Shown in pieces: positions 1 through 6,131 of a stretch of 8,126 nucleotides of DNA. Numbering within the stretch: position 1 is the stretch's first letter; every line of letters begins with the position of its first letter. The stretch covers positions 1 through 8,126 of the forward strand of contig UQDF01000073.1 in assembly GCA_900539765.1 (NCBI GenBank). Reading direction: 5' to 3'. The notes beneath the pieces were generated by a model that saw only the letters and a program-made list of their open reading frames with translations, was not told where the DNA came from and searched no databases. Source of the stretch: an uncultured Porphyromonas sp. Its GTDB lineage: Bacteria > Bacteroidota > Bacteroidia > Bacteroidales > Porphyromonadaceae. Made by a program: the position numbers and the translations under genes.

Positions 1-76
1 TTCAACCGACATCAGTTTCAGCAAAAAATAAGTCAACCATTTTCAGGGAACCACAGTGTGAAGGCATTCCGAGTTC

Positions 77-250
77 TCCACGTGGATATTCGTGATTGTC
101 CACGTGGAGATAAAACATTTCCCACGTGGACGAGAAATGAAACTTCGGAGGAATCAAATGAAACTTCGGAGGAAATGGTTGGCGCCTACGTGGAGAATAA
201 AAAATATCCACGTGAAGATGTGTCGTTCTCCACGTGGATATCGGGTGACT
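77..250. repeat. Eight-unit 21/22-bp palindromic repeat array (3+2+3 layout)
   Basis: Eight head-to-tail units begin at 77, 99, 121, 143, 164, 185, 207 and 229. Units 1-3 and 6-8 are exactly 22 bp and begin with TCCACGTGGA or a one- or two-base variant of it; the full palindrome occurs in units 1, 2 and 8. Units 4 and 5 are 21 bp, begin with CTTCGGAGGAA, and keep only the GGA at unit positions 8-10. A 17-bp direct repeat, GTTCTCCACGTGGATAT, lies at 73-89 and 225-241, marking the outermost palindromes. Adjacent units also form longer inverted repeats: 11-bp arms at 76-86/99-109 and at 204-214/231-241. The 22-bp period is close to two helical turns, so the palindromes would face the same side of the DNA. 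Because 22 is not a multiple of three, translations cycle through HVD, PRG and STW motifs and give spurious open frames on both strands. From memory, P. gingivalis carries a comparable tandem minisatellite inside a MITE called BrickBuilt; whether this array is related is unknown. Function is not known. Confidence 0.93.
135..174. repeat. Two-copy 21-bp tandem repeat inside the array
   Basis: The 19-bp sequence AAATGAAACTTCGGAGGAA occurs at 135-153 and again at 156-174, with a period of 21 bp. It forms the centre of the larger array and replaces the CACGTG core of the flanking units. It is the only part of the array whose period is a whole number of codons (seven), so each copy reads MKLRR in the same plus-strand frame. 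Each copy also holds a plus-strand GGAGG. The first GGAGG (147-151) stands six bases before the ATG at 158-160. No promoter box of the Bacteroidetes type is visible before it on the plus strand. Confidence 0.9.
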
Positions 251-287
251 TCGCAAATCGACGAATGACGATCTGCGGAGCTGAGAG

Positions 288-308
288 GCTACTTCAGCTT
301 GAAGTAGC
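288..308 (-). terminator. Small hairpin on the stop codon of the phosphoesterase-fold gene
   Basis: A perfect inverted repeat with 9-bp arms, GCTACTTCA and TGAAGTAGC, and a 3-base loop spans 288-308. It contains the TAG stop (289-291) of the upstream minus-strand gene. It is the last structure before the repeat array and could end or protect the 3' end of the four-gene transcript. No T-run follows it on the minus strand, so it is not a classical intrinsic terminator. The terminator call is an inference from position only. Confidence 0.35.
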
Positions 309-1461
309 AGATGATCGGCTTGTGGTCGGAGATCTCTGCGGTGCGGTCTACGTGGGCAGCGCGCGCCTCTATCTGATCACTGTAGAGCATATGATCGATG
401 CGTACACCGATGAGCGACTTAAAGTAGTAGCTGTAGTTGACACCTCGTCCTGTCGTCGCAATCGCATCGTGTAGCCCCGTCGAGAGACGATGATGCGTGT
501 AGGAGATAGGCGTGTCGTTGAAGTCGCCACAGATCAGCAGGTAGGGCGACTCCTGATAGTTGACATCTTGATAGATCTGCTCGACCTGCTTAGCACGACG
601 CCTGAAGGGAGGAGAGAAGCGTCCTCCGACAGCTTGGGTGAAGCCCTTGGGGTTGCCTTCCTGCGCTAGCTGGAAGTAGAGCTTTTGCTCCTCTTTTGTA
701 AAGCCAAAAGACTCTAAGTGCAGGTTGTACAGTACGAGCTTCTTCTCACCGACGAGGATCGTAAAGACGGCTCCCCCGTTGAACTCGGAGTGCAGATCTA
801 TGGGGCGTGTCGATAGGATAGGGTACTTGGAGAGTACGATGAGGCGACTGCCGTGATCCTTGACCGCATAGGCGGAGCTGTAGTAGGGATACGCCTTGAG
901 GATGCGCTGCAGACTACGCTCAGACATATACTTCGACTGATTGGAGCTGAGCCACCCCTCCTGCAGGCAGATGATGTCGGCATCGCTCTCGGCGAGGTAC
1001 TCCGTGGTAGGGTGCTGATCGTGTGGCCCTAGCTTGGCAAACTGAAAGGCGTTGGCATTGAGACTCACCACTTTGATCCAGTTCTCCCGATCGATCGGGG
1101 GCGTCTGGCGTAGTCGTATTGGAGCGTACAGAAGGAGCGTGGGAAGGGAGATAAGGAGCATCACCGTATTGATCACGGTGCGACTCCAGGCTCGGATGAT
1201 AAACCAATAAATAGCCTGTAGTACGACCAGTGCGAAGAGCAGAGGGAAGAACAAGCCTAGATAAGCAAAGAGCGTCGTCGTGGTCGGTGAGATATAGCGA
1301 CTGAGTAGCGCCCCGACGAAGAGGATCAGAAGTAGCAAATTGACAAAGGAGACCAAGGTGTGCCAGAAGCCACGGATCACACCCCAGGGGGTACGCCTCT
1401 TCGCGGGTTGCTGCGGGCTCTTCTGAATGGGAGCCTCGGAGGGGTTCGTTGTGCTATCCAT
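289..1461 (-). CDS. Membrane-anchored endonuclease/exonuclease/phosphatase-family protein
   Basis: The 390-residue product has a short polar cytoplasmic start, three predicted membrane segments (about 36-54, 64-88 and 95-113) and a C-terminal EEP-fold domain (about 128-390), which should lie outside the inner membrane. The metal-dependent phosphoesterase motifs are all present: SLNAN (N135), ICLQE (E168), YNLHLES (H248), GDFND (D313, N315), RIDHM (D356, H357) and SDH (D379, H380). The fold is shared by DNases, inositol phosphatases and sphingomyelinases, and the true substrate cannot be read from the sequence. A phospholipid, phosphosugar or nucleic acid are all possible. ATG at 1459-1461 is the natural start, 11 bp after the stop of the upstream rhomboid gene, with no Shine-Dalgarno site, as usual in Bacteroidetes. 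It is the last gene of the lptD-rhomboid-rhomboid unit. All catalytic residues are intact, so activity is likely. Family assignment is firm; the role is unknown. Confidence 0.9.
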   Translation of the reverse strand: MDSTTNPSEAPIQKSPQQPAKRRTPWGVIRGFWHTLVSFVNLLLLILFVGALLSRYISPTTTTLFAYLGLFFPLLFALVVLQAIYWFIIRAWSRTVINTVMLLISLPTLLLYAPIRLRQTPPIDRENWIKVVSLNANAFQFAKLGPHDQHPTTEYLAESDADIICLQEGWLSSNQSKYMSERSLQRILKAYPYYSSAYAVKDHGSRLIVLSKYPILSTRPIDLHSEFNGGAVFTILVGEKKLVLYNLHLESFGFTKEEQKLYFQLAQEGNPKGFTQAVGGRFSPPFRRRAKQVEQIYQDVNYQESPYLLICGDFNDTPISYTHHRLSTGLHDAIATTGRGVNYSYYFKSLIGVRIDHMLYSDQIEARAAHVDRTAEISDHKPIICYFKLK

Positions 1462-1472
1462 AGATTGCGTGA

Positions 1473-2276
1473 TTAGTTGTGGTCTGACTGGTCAAGCCAC
1501 TGATTATTGTGCTCGATGAGTTGCTCCCGCTCTTCATCGGATAGACTCTGGTAGCCAGACTGCTGCACCTTCTCTAGAAGCTGCCGATAGCGCGCTGTCT
1601 GAGCATCTTGTTGGGTCGCTTGCTGGCGAGCGGTGAGCTGGCGTCGACGCTGGTACAGTCCTAAGCCACAGCCCCACAGGACACCTGCGAGGTGTGCGAT
1701 CAGCCCACCGACATTGTACCCGCCATAGGCGAGGAGCAAGAGAAGGAAGACGAATAGCCCTACCTGCCACACACGGAGCGAGCCGATCAAGGGTAGGGGC
1801 ATCTCCTCACGAGGTGCAGCCCCCACCATATAGCCTACGAGTGCGATGACCGAGGCGGAGGCTCCCACGAGTGGTAGCCCCAGGAGGACGACTCCACTGC
1901 TCCGTAGCAGCGTGGTAAAAAGAACGAAGGCGCCTCCACCTACGACTGCTCCTCCGAGATAGCTCCAGACGAATAGTCTCCATCCGCTGAGACGCAGCAA
2001 CATTTCGCCAAAGAGCCATAGGAGCAGTAGGTTGAGCAGGAGGTGCAGCCCACTATTGTGCAGGAGCGTATAGGTGACGATGGTCCAAGGTCGGCGCCAC
2101 AGAGCATCAGGCGAGCAGGAGAGGTAGAGCTGATCCACGACACGGCGCGTCCACTGCGTAGGTAGCGGTGCTGGTAACTGACGAACGATAAAGTCCGCCA
2201 GCCAGAAGGCTACCAGTAGGAGCGTGATGCCCCACAGGAGCTGCCGATTAGGATCTATACGCTTCGCCAAACGCAT
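1473..2276 (-). CDS. Rhomboid-family intramembrane serine protease B, GASA variant with cytoplasmic tail
   Basis: The 267-residue protein has six predicted membrane segments (about 13-32, 66-92, 98-122, 128-152, 168-185 and 188-208) and a charged tail. Rhomboid signatures are visible: the H73...H78...N82 motif in segment 2, the nucleophile S140 in GASA of segment 4, and the catalytic H195 in AHLAG of segment 6. The residue after the serine is alanine, where most characterised rhomboids have glycine (GxSG). I believe this variant recurs in Bacteroidetes paralogues, but that is from memory. The tail (about 209-267) carries a Q-rich helix and then SGYQSLSDEEREQL, a module resembling the C-terminal extension of many Bacteroidetes rhomboids. 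The gene starts with ATG inside the 3' end of the preceding rhomboid gene (29-bp overlap in another frame), which suggests translational coupling. Substrates are unknown. Both catalytic residues are present, so it is probably an active protease. Confidence 0.92.
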   Translation of the reverse strand: MRLAKRIDPNRQLLWGITLLLVAFWLADFIVRQLPAPLPTQWTRRVVDQLYLSCSPDALWRRPWTIVTYTLLHNSGLHLLLNLLLLWLFGEMLLRLSGWRLFVWSYLGGAVVGGGAFVLFTTLLRSSGVVLLGLPLVGASASVIALVGYMVGAAPREEMPLPLIGSLRVWQVGLFVFLLLLLAYGGYNVGGLIAHLAGVLWGCGLGLYQRRRQLTARQQATQQDAQTARYRQLLEKVQQSGYQSLSDEEREQLIEHNNQWLDQSDHN

Positions 2277-2967
2277 TGTACAGCTTGCCTTGCTTGCGCC
2301 ACAGCAATATGAGGAGCAGACCGCCTAGCATCCCTCCCAGATGGGCGAAGTGAGCTACGTCGCTCTGTAGGTTTGCCACACCGAGGAAGAGCTCGATCAC
2401 TCCGTAGGCGATGACAAAGTACTTAGCTCTGATCGGTATCGGTATGAAAAAGAGGTAGATCGCAGCATTGGGAAAGAGCCAGCCGAAGGCAAGCAACAAC
2501 CCAAAGACAGCTCCCGAAGCACCTATCGTCAGGAGCTGATTGATAAAGAACTCTGTAGCCATACGGGAGCCATCGGGGAAGGCGATCACCTCATACCCCA
2601 TCACATGTCTGACGGTGGTCAAGCCCCAGACGAGCTCCTGCGAGAGTGCCGCCGTGAGTCCGCAGACGAGGTAGAAGAGTAGGAAGCGCTGAGCGCCCCA
2701 AGTACGCTCGATGGTCGTGCCGAACATAAAGAGCGCAAACATATTAAAGAAGAGGTGCGAGAAGCTTCCGTGGAGAAACATATAGGTCACTGGCTGCCAG
2801 ATATGAAAGTCCTGAGCCGTCACATAGTGTAGCCCTAGGAGTCCCGTCAGATCTACCCCCGTACGTGGCACCACCTGCTGAGCGATGTAGCAGATCAGGT
2901 TGATGATCAGCAGATTGAGCGTCACGGGTGGGATCTGTATCCTAGGTGATGTATCGAATGAGTGCAT
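2248..2967 (-). CDS. Rhomboid-family intramembrane serine protease A, canonical GASG
   Basis: The 239-residue protein is a compact six-segment rhomboid. Segment 2 carries H66...H71...N75 (in FLHGSFSHLFFN). Segment 4 carries the nucleophile S151 in GASG, and segment 6 the catalytic H209 in AHLGGMLGG. A longer loop than in its neighbour (about 112-140) separates segments 3 and 4. There is no extended cytoplasmic tail; the protein ends about 16 residues after segment 6. Rhomboids cleave single-pass membrane proteins near or within the bilayer; the target here cannot be told. The start is ATG at 2965-2967, 35 bp after the lptD stop, with no promoter box in that gap, so it is probably cotranscribed with lptD. 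Its 3' end overlaps the second rhomboid gene. The two products differ in the serine motif, loops and tail and are old paralogues, not a recent duplication. Confidence 0.93.
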   Translation of the reverse strand: MHSFDTSPRIQIPPVTLNLLIINLICYIAQQVVPRTGVDLTGLLGLHYVTAQDFHIWQPVTYMFLHGSFSHLFFNMFALFMFGTTIERTWGAQRFLLFYLVCGLTAALSQELVWGLTTVRHVMGYEVIAFPDGSRMATEFFINQLLTIGASGAVFGLLLAFGWLFPNAAIYLFFIPIPIRAKYFVIAYGVIELFLGVANLQSDVAHFAHLGGMLGGLLLILLWRKQGKLYNAFGEAYRS

Positions 2968-3002
2968 AGCGTTATGTTCTAATCGTTGCGTTGTATAAAA
3001 GG

Positions 3003-5972
3003 TTAGTACCAGCTACCGCCACCGTAGGAGGGTAGGCTGTGCTGCTCCCACTTGAGGTCACGAAGTAGGGAGGCGTTGACACCGATCACCACGTTGTACG
3101 ACTTGTAAGCTCCGAGCGGGATGACGCTCGCCGTGAGAGACCAGCAGTGCAGGTCACGCGTGATATTGATCGTCATACCCGTCAGTTTCTTCAGGTCGAA
3201 GTTGTAGTTGGCATCAAAAGAGAAGTTCCAGTTTGGCGTAGGCTGTAGCTGCCCACGGAAAGAGAGATTTTGCGTAAACTTGTACTCAAACTCTCGTCGC
3301 TCCGTATCGAACTTCTGTCTGTCCTGCGCCACATTAATACTATAGTTGAAGGAGAAGCTCCACGGCACGTTAAACTTTAAGTACCCGTCGTCGTCCCAAC
3401 TATCTGCTTGGTTGTAGCTGCTGCGTGGACTGCCACTAGGCGAGCCATCGAATCCCATCCTGTCGACACCAGGTCTATCGCCCATTGCGGTGGGGTCATC
3501 AGCAGGCGGTTTAGTAGAGTCATCGTCTGTAGCGGACGGCTCCTTCTTCTTGTTAAAGAGTCCACCGATCCAGTTGCCGAGCTTCTCGAAGGTCTGCGGT
3601 GTAAAGGTATAGTTAAAGCTTGTCCCTGTACCTAGGAAGGCTCCGATGCCGTGTCCATTGAGTAGGCGCAACTTATCCACACGGTAGGGTCTCACGTTAC
3701 CTTGCGCATCCGTGTAGTAGTCCCATTCGTAAGGATCGAAAGCGGCGGAGAGACGCAGCACGAACGTCTTCGTGAGTCTTATCGCAAGATTGGTGCTGAG
3801 GTTGCTCCAGCGGAAGGAGTCGGCAGCCATGTTGTAGGAGAAGCGAAGGCCAAACTGATCGATGAGTGAGATCTTCTTAAACTGCTCCTCTACGTCCATC
3901 GAGTCACTCGGCAGGCGCCACTTCATCTCCACGTTGTTGTCAAAGGAGAAGTTGATCGCGCCCGTCTTGCCACGTCCTGGGTGTCCGAAGATACCACGCT
4001 CGTAAGGAGTGTAGACGAAGTTGTGTGCCTGCCCCAGCGTATCGACATAGTCCACCTCACGATAGTAACCCCAGAAGGGATCTCCAAAGTCAGGAGCATA
4101 CGAGAGGGATATGGAGGGCGTCAGACGATGACGGATCATCTGCACACGATCGCCAAAAAGCTTCTGCCATGGTTGGTAAAAGCCGTAGAGCGTTGTACTC
4201 ATCGAGAGCGACGCACTGAAGTTGTTCAAGTGATAGAAGCCGTAAGTCGTGTCGGCATCGACGATCCGCTGCTGCGCCTCGTCCCACTGCTTCTCCACAC
4301 GCGAGGTGTACCAGTAGGCAGTATAGTTGATCGAGGGAGAGATCTTGATATAGTTAAAGAGGTCGAAGGAGGCTGAGATAGGTATCGAGTGCTGCATACC
4401 GTTGCGCCAATCCTTGATCAGATTGCTCTTGAGAATCAGATTCTCCTTGGTGGTGATGCTGTTACGTAGCGAGCCGTTGTAGCTCAGTGAGATCTTCTCG
4501 TACCAGCGCTCCTTACCGACTCGGTTCTTTCGCTTGAAGGGGTAGATCGTCGAGAGCGATAGCGAGAGGTTTGGCAGGGTCACACTAATGGTCGAGTCGC
4601 GTGAGCGCTGATCAATGTTGAAGGCTCCCGTCAGCGATAGTGGTATGCTCGCAAAGCTCCGTCGGTAGCTAATGCTAGAACCTTTAGTATTCTCAGCGCG
4701 TCGCTGATGATCGTAGACGGCTTGGGTCGCGTTGTGGTTGTAACTACTGGTCGAGAAGTTGACCGATGCCGAGAAGTTGCGTAGCGGATCCGCTTTGGGA
4801 TCTTGCGAGTGAGTCCATCTGAGCGATATATCCTGTGAGCGGCTGTAAGTCGAGGGTATATCTTTGTCTCCCTGCACTGTCGATATGTAGCCCGCCTGGA
4901 CGCTACCATTATACTTGTAGCGCTTGCGGTAGTTTGACGCCGCATTGATCGCCCAGGAGCCGTTCGTATAGATATCGCCCGTGAGTGTGAGATCCCAGTA
5001 GTCGTTCAGATTGAGGTAAAGACCACCATGCGTCAGGTACAGCCCTCGTGACTGGTCTATACCGTAGCTCGGCATGATGATGCCAGAAGTCTGCTTCTCA
5101 TTGAAGGGGAAGAAGGCAAACGGCAGTCCGATGAAGTAGAGTGGCACGTCAGCCATGACCAGGTAGACAGGTCCCGTGACGATCTTGTCCTCAGGCTTAG
5201 CCTTGGCACGAGTCAGATTGATGTAAAAGTGCGGATGATCGTGCTGATCGCAAGTAGTGTAGCGACCATCCTTGAGGTACATCGTATTGTCCTTGAGACG
5301 TTTCGTCTGATCGGACGTTAGATAGCCCTCGCCCTGCTGGGTCGTCACGTCTGTGATGAAGCCTTGACCCGTCTTGAAGTTGTACTTCATCGTCGTACTC
5401 TCAAACTTCTGCTCTCCATCGGCAAACTTCGGCTTAGCTGTCGGCTGGCCTAGACTATCCAGGACATACTGGGCATAAACCTCAGAGCTGTCGGCGACGA
5501 TCTTCAGATAGTTTGCCTCGATGCTCATCGTCTGGTACTTGACATCGCTCGGCCCGAAGAAGTACATCTTATTATCTCCTGTCATGACGAGCGAATCCTC
5601 TGCTGAGAAAGTCACAGGCGCCTCTAGCTTAAAGAGCTCTACCGAGTCGCTCTCTGCGACAGGAGCCTCGGTGGCACTAGCCAAGGTGTCTATATCCGTA
5701 GGGGGCGGTGTCGTATCCGCTTTGATGGTGAGGCTATCGATGGTCGTCGCTACGGAGTCTATCGCTAGGGGTGTGGGGAGGGTGTCTAGCTGGCGAGATG
5801 TATCTGCCGATAGCTCAGCTACGACCGTATCTAGCGACTCTGTCTGTGATGGCGTAGCTAGGGGCGGCTCAGTATGTCGTACCTGCGTCGCACACGACAC
5901 GACCGCCACACCTACGCAGAGTAGGAGGAGCAGTCGCAGGAGAGAGCGAGGGACTATGACAGAGCTAGACAT
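3003..5972 (-). CDS. lptD: LptD-like outer-membrane LPS assembly protein
   Basis: Numbering is from ATG at 5970-5972 (989 residues). A TTG two codons upstream would add two residues, but ATG is the likelier start. Residues 9-26 form a hydrophobic signal ending in VVSC (C27), which fits a lipobox, although a type I signal cannot be excluded. Residues 28-115 are a disordered Ser/Thr/Asp/Pro-rich linker. An OstA/LptA-like periplasmic domain follows (about 118-310) with YTTCD (C241) and a GPVYLV...GLPFAFFPF stretch typical of Bacteroidetes LptD. The remainder is a beta-barrel of alternating strands, with a low-complexity acidic insertion at about 806-863. The protein should place LPS or LOS in the outer leaflet of the outer membrane together with an LptE-like partner, which is not seen here. 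Apart from C27 and a signal-peptide cysteine (C19), only C241 and C943 are present, which suggests one disulfide between domain and barrel. It is the first gene of a four-gene unit with two TAnnTTTG boxes upstream. Confidence 0.93.
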   Translation of the reverse strand: MSSSVIVPRSLLRLLLLLCVGVAVVSCATQVRHTEPPLATPSQTESLDTVVAELSADTSRQLDTLPTPLAIDSVATTIDSLTIKADTTPPPTDIDTLASATEAPVAESDSVELFKLEAPVTFSAEDSLVMTGDNKMYFFGPSDVKYQTMSIEANYLKIVADSSEVYAQYVLDSLGQPTAKPKFADGEQKFESTTMKYNFKTGQGFITDVTTQQGEGYLTSDQTKRLKDNTMYLKDGRYTTCDQHDHPHFYINLTRAKAKPEDKIVTGPVYLVMADVPLYFIGLPFAFFPFNEKQTSGIIMPSYGIDQSRGLYLTHGGLYLNLNDYWDLTLTGDIYTNGSWAINAASNYRKRYKYNGSVQAGYISTVQGDKDIPSTYSRSQDISLRWTHSQDPKADPLRNFSASVNFSTSSYNHNATQAVYDHQRRAENTKGSSISYRRSFASIPLSLTGAFNIDQRSRDSTISVTLPNLSLSLSTIYPFKRKNRVGKERWYEKISLSYNGSLRNSITTKENLILKSNLIKDWRNGMQHSIPISASFDLFNYIKISPSINYTAYWYTSRVEKQWDEAQQRIVDADTTYGFYHLNNFSASLSMSTTLYGFYQPWQKLFGDRVQMIRHRLTPSISLSYAPDFGDPFWGYYREVDYVDTLGQAHNFVYTPYERGIFGHPGRGKTGAINFSFDNNVEMKWRLPSDSMDVEEQFKKISLIDQFGLRFSYNMAADSFRWSNLSTNLAIRLTKTFVLRLSAAFDPYEWDYYTDAQGNVRPYRVDKLRLLNGHGIGAFLGTGTSFNYTFTPQTFEKLGNWIGGLFNKKKEPSATDDDSTKPPADDPTAMGDRPGVDRMGFDGSPSGSPRSSYNQADSWDDDGYLKFNVPWSFSFNYSINVAQDRQKFDTERREFEYKFTQNLSFRGQLQPTPNWNFSFDANYNFDLKKLTGMTINITRDLHCWSLTASVIPLGAYKSYNVVIGVNASLLRDLKWEQHSLPSYGGGSWY

Positions 5973-6001
5973 GTGCAATAATAACGCGAGCAGGCTTGTG
6001 A

Positions 6002-6011
6002 TGATGCATCA
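6002..6011. promoter_or_regulatory. 10-bp palindrome near the predicted lptD transcription start
   Basis: TGATGCATCA is a perfect palindrome between the lptD start codon (5972) and the promoter box at 6020-6027. The expected start of transcription falls at about 6013-6016, so the palindrome would occupy the first bases of the leader. It could be an operator for a dimeric regulator, but a 10-bp palindrome can also occur by chance. There is no second copy in the intergenic region. Confidence 0.25.
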
Positions 6012-6019
6012 ACCGCTGG

Positions 6020-6027
6020 CAAAGGTA
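6020..6027 (-). promoter_or_regulatory. Bacteroidetes -7 box TACCTTTG for lptD
   Basis: On the minus strand this reads TACCTTTG and matches the Bacteroidetes primary sigma factor consensus TAnnTTTG. It lies 47 bp before the lptD ATG, giving a predicted leader of about 40 nt. The same octamer stands at nearly the same distance (41 bp) before trxB. The nearest upstream TTTG (6043-6046) is 15 bp away, shorter than the roughly 19-21 bp usual for the -33 element, so the -33 part is weak. Confidence 0.6.
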
Positions 6028-6042
6028 CTAAATAGTGACGTG

Positions 6043-6050
6043 CAAAGATA
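6043..6050 (-). promoter_or_regulatory. Second -7 box TATCTTTG upstream of lptD
   Basis: The minus strand reads TATCTTTG, a second match to TAnnTTTG. It may be an alternative promoter for the lptD operon, giving a leader of about 65 nt, or it may only supply the TTTG that acts as the -33 element of the nearer box. No TTTG lies at the expected distance upstream of it. Confidence 0.4.
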
Positions 6051-6131
6051 TTCCTAGCCACACCATTCGACTGAGCAAGTCTCTCCGTAAAAAGAATGCT
6101 CAAAGAGTAGACCTCTAGCCTCGTGTAGCCT

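Noticed and set aside
77..250. CRISPR array
   Set aside because: The repeated core is about 10 bp with 12-bp variable parts, far shorter than CRISPR repeats and spacers, and no cas gene is nearby.
2..256. Minus-strand open frame of 84 codons from a TTG
   Set aside because: It is also mostly a translation of the repeat array with the same periodic STW/HVD/PRG motifs and has a weak start. It is best treated as repeat sequence, though such frames tend to be annotated as hypothetical proteins.
58..474. Plus-strand open frame of 138 codons from a GTG
   Set aside because: The first half is the 22-bp array read in rotating frames (HVD, PRG, TW pattern) and the second half is antisense to the phosphoesterase-fold gene. 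No promoter box and no family features.
3981..4376. Plus-strand open frame of 131 codons antisense to lptD
   Set aside because: Shadow of the barrel-coding region, which is a clear beta-barrel in the opposite frame.
5521..6057. Plus-strand open frame of 178 codons antisense to the lptD start
   Set aside because: It is the low-complexity complement of the LptD linker and signal; no recognisable domain and no start signal. Open frames antisense to GC-rich biased genes are common here.
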